A stretch of 64,000 nucleotides of DNA from Hemibagrus wyckioides (lineage: Eukaryota; Chordata; Actinopteri; Siluriformes; Bagridae), in the NCBI RefSeq assembly GCF_019097595.1, contig NC_080727.1, forward strand, positions 13,845,001 through 13,909,000, in the 5' to 3' direction. Positions within the stretch are counted from its first letter, which is position 1; every line of letters begins with the position of its first letter. Below the pieces are notes generated by a model. That model searched no databases. It was not told the origin of the DNA and was given only the letters and a program-made list of their open reading frames with translations. Both the position numbers and the translations under genes were made by a program. Positions 39,557 to 52,152 of the stretch are shown here, piece by piece.

Positions 39557-39631
39557 AGGTTGCTCAGACTGATATGTATTGTTTTCATGGTTATTTCCAA
39601 AGGTGTCCTAAGATGGTCATCACCGCAACCT
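39557..39631 (-). ncRNA. snord58: Box C/D snoRNA SNORD58, copy 4 (rpl17 intron 1)
   Basis: Terminal stem AGGTTGC/GCAACCT (39631-39625 with 39563-39557), C box TGATGA (39622-39617), antisense core CTTAGGACACCTTTGGA and D box CTGA (39567-39564). It lies in rpl17 intron 1 (40340-39475). It shares the GATGACCATCTTAGG arrangement with copy 2. Confidence 0.92.
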
Positions 39632-40340
39632 GTAACACTTTTCAATGATGCTAAAGGCACAGCCATGCTACATAAACTTCTAAACAAGCCAACTTCATTA
39701 CGGTACTGAATAATCGTGTCAATTAATGAGGACATGAATTCATTTTATTCTCACTTTACTGATAGATCAAGCCCATTTTATCAGTGATACATGATAGCTA
39801 AACCTCATCTAGACATTCAAATCAACTAAAGACAAACCTACACACTACATGCCGAAGACTATAATAGTAGTAATAATAATAATGGTTATAAAACACTTAT
39901 GACGGTGAAGCCCTACAGCTACAGGCTTCTTTTAACGCTAATACACACTGAAGCGGATTAAGTTAGCATGAGGCTCGTAAAGAAACCATAATGCAGAAGG
40001 CTGGATGAATTTTCAACAAACATTACCCGCTTTTTCATTTCAGTTCACTCATTAACAAACAAAGCGACATTATTTAACTAGAACTCTCTCTCACATGTCA
40101 CTACATTTACTAGTTCTTAACCGTGACCAATATGGCAGCACTGAAACACCGGGGAGACACCACCGAGATCAAATTTCTCAAAAAATCACCAAATAAAACA
40201 AGCTCATAATTACAAATGTCATCGAAGACACTTCAAACAAGCAAGCGAGTGTGAGATTTAAAGCTAAAACATTAGGATGATAAAGATATCGAGTGGATAA
40301 TCTTGTACTTTGTGATGACAGCCATTTTTAGGGCACTTAC

Positions 40341-40369
40341 GTTCTCGGGCCGCAGAAGGGAAGAGGAAG
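40341..40369 (-). promoter_or_regulatory. rpl17: rpl17 non-coding first exon with 5' TOP start
   Basis: On the minus strand a pyrimidine tract (CTTCCTCTTCCCTTC) is followed by GCGGCCCGAGAAC and a consensus donor GTAAGT at 40340. A polypyrimidine start of this kind is the 5' TOP signature of ribosomal protein mRNAs and confers mTOR-dependent translation. The start site is probably one of the C residues at about 40362-40369. Intron 1 (40340-39475) then joins to the ATG exon, whose acceptor is TCTGCAG. Confidence 0.8.
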
Positions 40370-40522
40370 TGCAAAGCATTCTGGGAAATCAAATCAGTTC
40401 CGTCTTCTTCGGCGAATTTGAGTGAGTGTGTGATCGAGCGTTAAACGCCGCGGCGACGCCTAGCGGTCAAATACTGTCATAACAAAAGCCAATATTTTTA
40501 GTTTTTGGGTTTTATTTAAACA

Positions 40523-40569
<47 letters not shown>

Positions 40570-40681
40570 TACCTGTTGACTATATTCCGTCTTTAAGCTA
40601 CACGTTTTTTCTTTCAATTTGTTTTAAATTTGGCCACTTTTATTCATTTTAAAACAAACAGAAAATTACTTAAAGAAAATT

Positions 40682-40837
40682 TAACTTGAATATTTTTTCT
40701 CACTTCCTCTAACCCCTCCCTTCCCTCTCTTCTCTTCCTCCTCCACATCTTCACTGCAGAAAAGCAAAGACAGGACCAAGAGGAGGAGTGGGAGTGTTTT
40801 GGAAAGACAGAAACGTTTAATAACTTGAATATTTTTT
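40682..40837 (+). repeat. Templated 122-bp insertion with 17-bp target duplication
   Basis: TAACTTGAATATTTTTT occurs at 40682-40698 and again at 40821-40837. The 122 bp between them (40699-40820) are nearly identical to 44598-44699, including the exact run from TCTTCACTGCAGAAAAGCAA through GGGAGTGTTTTGGAAAGACA. The insert ends with AAACGTTTAA. Duplicated target, copied donor and a distant template fit an RNA- or DNA-templated insertion event. Confidence 0.85.
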
Positions 40838-42694
40838 GTTCAAGATTCTGCACTAGGTTTCCTATTCAAATGTAAGCAAATGTATTATATTGACCGTGTT
40901 ATCTGCTTTGTACAAAAAGCTTACCTCAAGTAATTACTAATTTCTTCTAATGAAGCATTGTGTTCATAGGACACTCAATAGAACTGATCTAAAATGGATC
41001 ATAAGATTTTACGCACTTATTTGGAGTCCATGCCAGCTTGAGGTTACACTCCCAATAAAGAGGGCATAAAAATGGATATATATCAAATACTAAGAAACTC
41101 TGAAATGTATGTAAATATTCCAAAGATTCTACTTTTTACAGTTCTGCTCAATAATGTATTTTGTAATGAACGTTACAATGATCGCATTAAAGAAATAAAA
41201 AACAGTTCCACGAGTCGTCTCAGACTTTTGGACCCCACTGCATGTTATAAATTGAACATAAAAATGCGCAAGGGATCTTTAGTGTACAAAAATTTGCCTG
41301 AGAAGTTTCTGAAACAGATCAGGTGTGTTTGTCCATGAAGATTCTTTCAGCTTCCCTCTTGGTCCTGATGTCATGCAGCTCATGAATCAACAGCTGCTCA
41401 ACTTTTCTGTAGTGCATTTAATACTCTGCAGTCTGGGATTTAAACAGGAGGATGCTGAGCTGAACTACACAGTGATTCATGATGATAAAATATGCTCAAT
41501 AGTGGATCTGTAAACCTGAGATGCAGCTTCTGTAGGGAAAGCTGTCTCTGATGATCTTTCATGATTAAGGTTCCCATTTAAGGTGGAAATTTTGGATGCA
41601 AAGAATGTGATTGGCTCCACTGTACTGACTGCATGGTTGTTGATTTCTAGGGGAACACTGAGGAGGTGCCAGATGGGCCACGTCTCTCTTACAGACAGAC
41701 TCATTATTGTTGCTAATGAAGCGAATTATAGTTGCTTAGTCTGCACATTTGATCAGTTGGATGAAATTTTGTTATGGATGTGCATTCACTGCTGTACAAG
41801 GAGTACAGCAGAGCACAAACAGCAGCAGCACAAACTCTCTTGTCTGTTAGGAAGTCAGCAATCCCCTGGCAGATGGAGGAGTACAAATTCAGTTGTAGCA
41901 GTCTGCAGAGAAGAGCTGATGTTCACAAACATGACTTTGGCATCGGAGCCTAGTGTCCAGATGACTGAGGACACAGTAAAGACTCAGGCTGACTGCATCA
42001 TCAGCTGAATGACTTGCTCTATATGCAAACTGAATTCAGGCAAGAAAGGGGTCAGTGGCAGACTAGCATAGTGAGATGCATGTCATGCATAGGGTATTGA
42101 TACTGCAAAAAACACAGACAAAACATCTTTTGGGGGAATTTTTGACTGCTATGTCTTGCTCTCTAATCAGTATTGTATGTATTATTGGAAAATAATATTA
42201 AAAACCCCTCTATGTTTTAGCCTACTGGATTGGTTTTAAACAGCATTCTCTAAGTTACTGGAGAAAATCTGTAATTTCATAATTCTACCACTAGATGGCA
42301 GAAAAGAACAATCTCAAAACAAATCTCGAAACAATCTTTATATGCTTACTAGTGCCCAGAGGCTGTGTGTGTTATTTGTGCTTTTGTGTTATTGGTGTTG
42401 GATAATAAAAAGTATGAGACATTAGACAATAAGAATACAATAAGATTAAGAAAAAAAGTGTCTGGTTGTCTCTAATGGTAGTTTAATGGAATGTGTGTTA
42501 CTTCTAATGGTTTATTGCATGGGCTAGCTGATGAGTTGAATCAGATGTGTTAGAAGAGAGAAAACAGTGAAAAGAGCAGGACGGGATTTACTAATAGAAT
42601 CCCTGGAATAACTGGAATTCCCTATTATGTGATGGAAACCATTGGCAATATTTTTTAAAGGATTGTAATTGTTTTTTCCAAGATTTTGTTTTGT

Positions 42695-42696
<2 letters not shown>

Positions 42697-42790
<94 letters not shown>
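42697..42790. repeat. (TATC)n microsatellite
   Basis: About 23 uninterrupted TATC units. The open frame MFFPRFCFVYLSIYLSIYLS is the repeat itself. Confidence 0.95.
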
Positions 42791-43273
42791 TGTGATTTAC
42801 ATTATTACAAATAAAAACTTATACATTTCCTCTTTCAATGTAGTTACTTCTTATCAGCGTCTGACAGGGAGGTGTAGTAATTACACAATTCGGCCACTAG
42901 ATGGCAACAAAGTACATATTCTATTCTGACCATAGTCACGCTTCCGTGCAGTATTTACTACAGAGGTCTATATGTTAGGGGAAATCATTAGGCATTGTAG
43001 CTGTTTCTATACTGTATATATTTTTGGATGCATCTTATAATGGTTAACCTTCACGGTGCTCACGATGATGATCGCCTACTGGGAAAACATCTCAATCTAA
43101 TGTGACTAATACACGACTAATGAATCATGTAGCTGATCATATGTCAGATAGTCATATATTTTATGCCCTCCAACCAATTTAAACAATTTTTATATATTGC
43201 TGATAGTGCTAGGCCAAGTCAACAACCTTGAATTGTGAGTCTCCTCATACCCCTGATGTTCAGAGCTGTTGTA

Positions 43274-43321
<48 letters not shown>

Positions 43322-44597
43322 CGTCTCTATAACTGAAATGCTTCAAATACAGATAATTAAGTGCTCTTAAGAGGCATGGGACTTTTTTTGACTGATGGTG
43401 CATGTAGCAGGGTTGCCATTACACTTTGATGAGAGCAGCAGAAAACATCCGGGTATCAGCGCACTCTGGGGAAAAAGAGAGCGATTTGGCAAGGGCTCAG
43501 AAACTCTCTCAGAGTTCTCCCAGAGGAGTTTGGATCTGAGTAACACAGCTTTTGCTCCTGTCAAGAGAAAGAACGAATAGTGCGAACTCTCTGCTTTTCT
43601 CTCCATCAAGTGCTGATGGAGGAGCCCCGGCTCGCTGAATCAGTCGCACACAGCAGAGTCTCCTGTTTCTCACCACTTCCTGCCTCCTAACACCTCAACC
43701 CCCCCCATCTCCTTCATCCTGGTTTATTCCTTTTTATATATCAGCAGCCAACGTGTGCACATCTCCTCTAGTTAAACAGTGACACACAACTTGTCCTTAA
43801 CAAGAGGTTTGTGTTCGTGTTGCAGTATTGAGCTGCTGTCTGGAAAATCTGCTGATAGCTGACTTACAGTGGCCCACAAGAACAAGCCCTGGGACAGCTC
43901 GGGCACTAATCGCTGATCAATGTGCATTTTTTTTTTAAGAACAAGCATTACATTACATGAGGATATGTTCTGTGTAGCAAAAGCACATCGATCTTCTAAA
44001 ACAGCAAACATTTGCATGAGGAATGTGTATTATCCTTCTGAGCATTTGTATCTCTGTTACACTTGCATTTTGAATGATATCAAGACAAAATAATAAGGGT
44101 TTTTGTTTGTTTGTTTGTTTGTTTGTTTTTGCAGACTTTCTTGCTGCTTCTTTGCACCATCTTGGCATTTTCAGCTAATGGATTAATCTTTTGGACTTCC
44201 ATTTAATCCATAAAAAAAATATAGCATACATTCTTTATGCCATTCAGCATCCTGGCCCACTCCGTAACTCTGACACACACACAGATGGAGCATGCAGCAG
44301 AGGGATGCGTTATATGAGAGGACTATTAAAGTGAGTGATGCAGATGCTGAGTCAGCAGTGCACTTGTTACTCACGTATGTTACCAGGTGATGGAGTTATG
44401 GCTGGAGGCAATAAGAGTGGAATGATTTACTGAATCACATTTACAGAAGCAACCGGTGGGAGCTGGAAGAGTGAAAGCCATGCCAAGTAACAGCCTGTCT
44501 ATCTATCCATACATCTGTCTGTCTGTCTGTCTGTCTATTGGTATTTGTGCTGGTGGCTGCAATGCTGCAGTGAGTCCTGTCTGTGAAGCTCTTGCTC

Positions 44598-44699
44598 GCT
44601 TCCGCTAACCCCTCCCCCTTCTCTTCCTCCTCCTCATCTTCACTGCAGAAAAGCAAAGACAGGACCAAGAGGAGGAGTGGGAGTGTTTTGGAAAGACAG
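44598..44699 (+). repeat. Template copy of the insertion at 40699-40820
   Basis: It runs from GCTTCCGCTAACCCCTCCCC through CTTCCTCCTCCTCATCTTCA to GGAAAGACAG, in the same orientation as the inserted copy. It is embedded in a longer GC-richer non-repetitive stretch (44440-44850), with no 17-bp direct repeats around it. This makes it the likely donor. Confidence 0.75.
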
Positions 44700-46989
44700 A
44701 GAGACTGCAGCACTGCAGAAACTGGGCGTTGGCTTCAAATTAATGAGAGAGAACGAGCAAGAACAGGAGAAGGAACAAGGGACATGGAGAGCAGGGTGGA
44801 GCTGAGTTGGGTGTGTTGGAGGTAGTGGGACATCATTGGAGTAGGAAGCTAAGAAGATAGCAAGTCCAACTCAAGCTCAAATACAGTGCAAGAAAAATCA
44901 CAGTTTAATGTTTTTAATGTTCTTGGTAGTTTCGTGTTAGTCCTGATTCTGTATATATGACTTTGTGACCTCACAAAACCAATGTATCAGTCTTGCCCAA
45001 GAGTAGAGAATGATAATGTGGCGATGAAATCCCACTTGTGTCTACTAATATGCGCATTATTAGCAATTAGCTAGCCAGCTAGATAAATTAATTAACAGTT
45101 ATCATATTATGTTATCAGTGAGGACAGGAAGGTGTTTCTAATTTGCATTTCATGTATATTTATAGATTTAATAGATTAACTTAGTTTACTAAAACACCCT
45201 GTTGAGGAAAGGCATCAATATTAGGTGTCATTTGTACTAAATGAGTGAATTGATGCTAATCACTTTGCTTTTCAGTCATATTTTATCAATACATTTGTTT
45301 ATTGTAATTGTAATATTTCATACTTTCAGCTCTTTCTTTAACCCTGCTGTGACTTTGTTTTTCAGCCTGTGACCTTGCTGTTCTGAATAAATTTTGGCTG
45401 CTAGTCACAAAGAAATTAAGCAGAGAGGCTAACATCTACTGAAATTTTAGAGTAGCCTTGCACAAGGTAGCTGTGAAGTTGTAAAGACTTGGACAAAATA
45501 ACAAAAATAGAATCAAATACAAACCCTCTCAGTTTATCAAACTGAACTTTTCTGACCTAACACTTTTCTGACAATTCACTTTGCCTCGCTGGTAAAGAAT
45601 ATTCAGCTCATCACTCTTTCTGATACACAAATTGTTGCATTAGGTGCAGTAATAAATCTACCGAGCTTAATGGGGTGGTGTGTGTGCTGCTCCACAGTTG
45701 CTTAACATCTAGAAAGGTGAAAGAATATCAATTTATATCTGTGAAACATCAAGAGTTTTTAAACAATATTCAGTCACTCAAAATGAGGCTAAAATGTATG
45801 GATTTGTGTTTGGGAACATTATGAAGATTAACAATTGTTGAACGGAAGATAGAACTGGTTGGGCTCTGCACCACATGCCCTAATGGATGAGCTGCCACAG
45901 AGCTATTGCATTAATATCTTAATGTCTTCCAAGCACCTTGGGGAAATCAATGTAATGTGTGCCTGAGTAGTACAGTGTATTTAAGGTCACATGAAAAAAT
46001 GAAGAAGAAAAAAAAGATTTTGAGAGTGTGAGGAAGGCAACTTTCTATTCTGCATGTACTTGACCAGAGCTGTGCATTATGGTGCTTTACAATGCTACAT
46101 GGTTAAAAGACTAAACATATAAGGCCTAGAGCAATGTGTAAGTGTTGCACAGATTTAGAAAGACATGTACTTTTCTAAGATTAATATTTTGCAACAAAAG
46201 ATTATTGTAGGGGGACATGACAATTGCAGAACTGCTGAACTGACAGATGCACTCACTTATAATTTATTTTTACTTAATTAAATAATTCTAATTAGTTAAT
46301 TAAAAATACAATAATAAATATACATACAAAATAAACATAAAAAACAATCATATTTAATTTAATTTAATTTAATTTAATTTAATTTAATTTAATTTAATTT
46401 AATTTAATTTAATTTTATTTTATTTTATTTTATTTTATTTTATTATTTAGTTAAAAGTGCTCAAGCTGCTGTTTCCTAGAAAGGAAGAAGCTTATATCAT
46501 ATCCAAAGCTTAGTGGCTTAAATTGATGTTGACTGCAGTTTTAACAAACTACTAGTAATTTAATAAAGTTATACATTATTGTCCAAAAGATTAATGTGCC
46601 TGCGAAGATATTCTGTAAAGTTTCTGTGACTGAAAATGACTGAAATGAAACATAAATATGATAAGGAGCAGTACTTGATGTGACAAGCCTTTGCTTAAAA
46701 AAAAAAAAAAAAAAGGTAAAAATTTCAGGTAAATATGTGTGCAGTTTTATAAAGAAACTGTCTGGTAGGTTTGGTAAACCTGCCACAGATCACTGAGAAA
46801 TGTCAACTGTCACGCTTGCCTTTCATGCATGCAAGTCCCTGTAGACTTCATTATATTTTTTGTTTATGTAATACACGGCTTTATTCACTGATATACAGAC
46901 TTTTTTTTGTTGCTGGAAAAGTAATGTTGGGATTTGGGAACTAATTTTGTATTGGTTCAATAATAAAGAAAAAAGTTGTACTACAAATA
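44700..46989. other. Intergenic with pentanucleotide array
   Basis: (AATTT)n at about 46350-46410 passes into (TTTTA)n to 46445. An A18 run occurs at 46697-46714. No gene or transposon is recognised. Confidence 0.7.
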
Positions 46990-47525
<536 letters not shown>

Positions 47526-47532
47526 CGGTGCC

Positions 47533-47581
<49 letters not shown>

Positions 47582-47905
47582 AATAAAATCAATAAAATTT
47601 TATAAATTCATCATAAAGCAGAACACATAAATCTCTTAACAAAGAGATTTTAATCAGAGTTTCTGTGCCTTGATTTTATGACTTTAATTTAAACGAGCAC
47701 ATCTTACTCTAACTCGAAGCATGAGCTTTAATAATTTAACTGGGCAGCAGTTAAATATTAAAGAATACACTATATATTATACATAAAATGTTATTCAGTG
47801 CACTGTGAAAAACATTAGTTCTTTCTTTTAAGAAAAGGAAATATTAGATCTTAGATCTAGATTATTAATATTAGATCTATTAGATCTAGATATTTGATAT
47901 ATTAT

Positions 47906-48112
47906 TTGTTATATTTTATATTTTATATTTTGTTGTTTGATATATTTTTTGTTATTTTTTTACCCTAATTTGGGTATTTTAGTATTTTTCTGCTATATTT
48001 TGTTATATTGTTATATTCTGCTATATTTGGTAATATTTTATATTTTGTTGTTTGATATATTATTTGTTATATTTTGTACCCTAATTTGGGTATTTTAGTA
48101 TTTTTGTTATAT
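47906..48112 (+). repeat. Two-unit tandem duplication, period 116 bp
   Basis: ACCCTAATTTGGGTATTTTA begins at 47962 and again at 48078. Each is preceded by matching TATTTTATATTTTGTTGTTT and GATATATT blocks, which gives a period of 116. It leads into a retroelement-like tail at 48113-48200. Confidence 0.75.
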
Positions 48113-48202
48113 TCCTTCCTATTTTATCTATTACCTGTGTTTGTGGATCCTGCTGGAAACTGTGAATTTCCCTTTGGGATGAATAAAGTATCTATCTATC
48201 TA
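48113..48202 (+). mobile_element. LINE-like 3' tail with (TATC)n end
   Basis: CTGTGAATTTCCCTTTGGGA then TGAATAAAGTATCTATCTATC resembles the 3' tail of fish LINE elements, which finish in a short tetranucleotide repeat. Only the tail is present, as expected for 5'-truncated copies. Confidence 0.5.
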
Positions 48203-50040
48203 ACAGTTTTAGCAAAAATAGTTTAAACAAATAAATTGTACAACATGGGAAAGGAAACATTTGGATCAAAAATATTTTTGTTAGGGTTCGTTCCGTATCT
48301 TTTTGTTGCTTGCTATTTCTAATAATGAAATCAGTCAGTGTTACATAATGTTCTGATGATGTTTATGTATTTTCATGTTCAATATTATTTTTTAATTATA
48401 TTATACTGCATTATACTTTCTGCTTTCTATGTCAGAAACTGGCTGCATTTTGAAAGGCTGAAGAAAATGAGATAAAGAAACATAATATATATTTAATAAT
48501 AATCAGAATTTTTAGTGCATTTCTATATTTAAGAAGGTTTTTAAAGTATCTTTAGTGATAGAGGAAAAATATTGCTTTGTTTAGCTGATGTCAGGATTAA
48601 ATGTATGGCTTTTTCTCCAGGTTTAGAAGACAGAATATCAGCACGGCAGCAGCGGGGAAAAAGTCTCTGCGTGGGCGTCTGATGTCTTTGTCTCTTCTCT
48701 GTATTCACCTCTCTCTGCGTGTTGTGTATAAGCTGGGCGGTGTTTCGTTATGTGGTTGCTGAGCTTTAGGAGACTGCTTTAAGACCTTGATGAATAGGCG
48801 TTCCTGAAAAACCCAGTGACCCTCTGCAGCATGGTGAAGGAGAGTTTATGGTCAGTCTCTGCACATGGCCATTATTTAATAATTTATATTTATTAATATG
48901 GTTAGAAAGAGCCTTAGTTAAACCTATTAAACCACGAGAAGAAAAAAAAATTAAATAAAACAAAACAAAAAAAAATAATATCATAATTTTTCAACAATGT
49001 TCTTCTGGACAGAAAGTATTTTATTACAAAGAGTCTACATTTTTAATTAAAATTTTACAAATGTAGTAAACATGCTACAGTTTAGTTCACAGTACTTTTA
49101 CAGGGTGTTGGTGAATTACGCTTCATAATTTTAAGATAATAAAAATTAAGATAATAAATAATAAAAGTTTTTTTTAGTGTAAAAGATTGGGTTTGTACAT
49201 AACCATTGGTCAGAAGAGAAAGATGAGCTACTTAACAGTCATACAATGAATCAGGAACAAAAAGAACAAACATGTTAGCAAAAGTTGTTTTAATGATATT
49301 GCTGGCCAACCAAAGCATTCTCTATAGTTAATTACAACACATAAGACTTGGTTTGGTTTTGTGTTGTATGTTGTATGACCCTCTAATATCCAAAATGACC
49401 CTCTAATATCTATATGGACGAAAGGACAAAGCCACAAAAAATGAAAAAAATTACATTATTATATTATGTATTATATTGCAGTATTAGAGACTATATTTAA
49501 AGATGTACCTGTATGTTATTAGTGATTCTGATTCTGAGTCATATAGTTCATATATTTTTTGATAAACTACTAGCTTTTGGCTTCAGTTAATTATTAGCGT
49601 TTAGACTCATAGCTTGAGTGTAAAACTAAAGGAGCAGAAGACAGAGAAGTCATTACTTCTAAGAATATGTTAGACCTTTAAATAATGCAGTTCACTTTTA
49701 TGAATTCCCAGTGCAACCTAACCCCCACCTACCTAACACACACATACACACAGACAAACACACACACACACACACACACAAGACCAAGGTCACCTTAGTT
49801 TCTAAAGCTGGCCACTATTACAGCTGAACAATAACGACTCTAAACGAGGAAAGCAGCTCAATATGATAAACTAAGTGCATTTATGGCAATAAAGCCAAAA
49901 TCAAGTGTCTCGCTGGATCAGCACTAATAGAGTCAGCACTTTAGCAAGGGGATGGGGGGGGCAGCCCTTGTGGTTTTACTGCCCAACAGAGGGCAGCGTT
50001 ATCTCTGCTTCAGTGTAACTGAGCACCATCAAAATAAATG

Positions 50041-50074
<34 letters not shown>

Positions 50075-50679
50075 GCGTAGCTCCGCAGTGCAGAAACTCT
50101 CCTGCACCGTTATCAATTACGCCTCCATCGTAGATCAGCAGGCTGGCGTGCAGACGCAGCACATTTGACCAGGCCTAGAAACGCAGGGTGTAGAACAGAG
50201 AGCTGCGGCTACCTGAGTCCTGGGTGTAATAAAAGCAACAAACCTCACTAACACACACACACACACACACACACTGCATGAACTTACATCAAAAAAGTGG
50301 AGAGTGTCTACAGATGGCAGCCTTGATCTTCCCAAAAATGTTCACACTAGAATGTGTAGAAGAAGTAGGTGGCAAAAACAAGCTAGCAAACTCTTCAAAA
50401 AAAACAGTAAAGATATATCGTTTATGGGGTCTTGATGGGTATTTTTCTGTTGAATCAGACACAGCTAAATTTAGCAAAAAGGATCAACTGCACCGCAGTA
50501 TGAAGGACCGCCCCTTTAGAGGTCAAGATGGCAGAAGCAGCTATGCTACACGTCAACAATAAACACTCACATGGTTCATATTAAATGTGATGCACAGAAT
50601 TTATTCAAGTTATTCTCCTGTTGTCCTATGTTTGTAAGGTACTGTCTGTCTAAGGGTACTAATCCCATTAAATCTCATT

Positions 50680-51178
50680 AAATCCCAGGGTCCTATATAT
50701 TTTTAGATCTCTATAGTATAGTGGCCTGTATGTTTCCCATACCCTATATTTCCAGTGCCCTATGTTTTCATTTCCAGAAGGTGTTATGTTCCTATGCCTA
50801 TGATCCTTGTGTCCTATATTTTCAACACCCTATGATCCCAGCATCTTATATTCCCTGTGCTCTATGATCCCAGAGTCCTATATTCCCAGCACCCTATGAT
50901 CCCAGTGCCCTATATTCCCAGTGCTCTATATTCCCAGTGTCCTATATTCCCAGTCATCCCCTATGCTTCAAGCATCCTATATCCCCAGTGCTCGATGATC
51001 CCAGTGTCCTATATTCCCAACACCCTATGATCCCATTATCCTGTATTCCCAATCCCTTATGATCCAAGTGCTTTATTTTGTCCCTAGTCCCCTAAATTAC
51101 AAGTGCCCTAAAATCTCAGCATCATATGTGCCTTTGTCCTATGTTCTCAATACCCCAGGATTCCAGTTTCCTTTATTT
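50680..51178 (+). repeat. Degenerate minisatellite, unit near CCTATATTCCCAGTGT
   Basis: About 500 bp are made of 16-18-bp units alternating CCTATATTCCCAG(TG)T and CCTATGATCCCAG(CA)C forms. The most regular units lie at about 50820-51060; both edges decay. Roughly 25-30 units are present. There are no open reading frames of interest. Confidence 0.85.
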
Positions 51179-52097
51179 CCTCTAAAAATTTCCATCCCTA
51201 AATTATGCCCCTGATAAAACAGATGTTTGACAGCAGCTGCCAAAAGATATTGTTGCTGATTACATTCTTACATTATGTCCACTGGTTACAGAAAGTGAGA
51301 ACTCACAGCTCCTGACAGCATGGCTATAAACTCGTTCTCGAAAAAGACCCGTATGTGCTTTGAATAAAGAAGTTGAAATGGGTGAAGCAAAAGACACTCT
51401 GCCATGGCAGATCTTGCTGACATGCATATGTTTCTCCTCTAATAGCTCATGCACACATATATACAATCCCACAGTCTTACACTGTTTCTGTAGGTGACAG
51501 CTGATGCATACATAGCCAACACAGTGTAAATAGGTCCAACACACACACACACACACACACAAATGTATGCAAACATCTGCATTCTGGGCTGTTTATTAGT
51601 GAATTTTTCTGACTAGTATTGAGCATGATTAGATAGATTCTCTCCAAAAACATGTAGAAAATTGGCCAAAACTAATCAGTTAATCAAGGTTTAGTTTTAC
51701 CAAGATGTTTTAGAGTGTTTTAGATCTCCAATCACCAGTTTCGGACAACATATTGTAGCTCTCGTGCAGTAACATCATACTGCTGATTCATGCATTCTGA
51801 TTCACTTCAATGAGTCGAGTCTTTGGAACATCCCATTAAAGTGACTCTCCTGCAGCTGAAATGCTGCAGATGTGATCTGGATATCTGGAGTAATTAAAAT
51901 AAAATAATGTCATTTGGAATACTAGAGAATAATGCTCCAGATAACATAGAGGGTGGTGGCTCAGTAATGCATTTTAATCCACATTTTGTTAAGTAGACTT
52001 TATGTGATTCAAAATAATTCATAGATTTAAGGAAATCATTAGTGATTTGCGTTAGTGAATTGCTTTATTATAAATGTGTGTGTGATTTGTGTGTGTC

Positions 52098-52152
<55 letters not shown>

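Larger units (their letters stand above)
40370..44597. other. Intergenic region upstream of rpl17
   Basis: (TTA)n at 40525-40567, the templated insertion at 40682-40837, (TATC)n at 42697-42790 and (GT)n at 43277-43319. Open frames at 41072-41338 (plus, 88 residues) and 41583-42008 (plus, 141 residues) have no recognisable domain and are not called. A unique GC-richer block lies at 43395-43700. Confidence 0.6.
47526..50679. other. Intergenic with repeat tail and CA arrays
   Basis: (TTA)n at 47533-47580, the 116-bp duplication and LINE-like tail, and (CA)n at about 49753-49780, 50041-50075 and 50250-50274. A unique GC-richer stretch at 48600-48850 has no supported frame. Confidence 0.65.

Noticed and set aside
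41583..42008. 141-residue open frame on the plus strand, with other frames at 41072-41338 and 41325-41513
   Set aside because: No recognisable domain, no convincing splice sites linking the three frames, and composition like the surroundings. Kept only as unexplained open frames.
42669..42929. Open frame with LSIYLSIYLS repeats
   Set aside because: This is translation of the (TATC)n microsatellite. The same applies to frames at 14395-14586, 17588-17859, 28901-29252 and 53486-53677.
43395..43700. GC-richer block considered as an exon
   Set aside because: Both strands have open frames of 60-80 residues, but these are mirror frames of one another with no recognisable protein and no clear splice sites.
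50278..50562. 94-residue plus-strand open frame next to a CA array
   Set aside because: No family resemblance and it begins at the end of a microsatellite; chance is the simplest reading.
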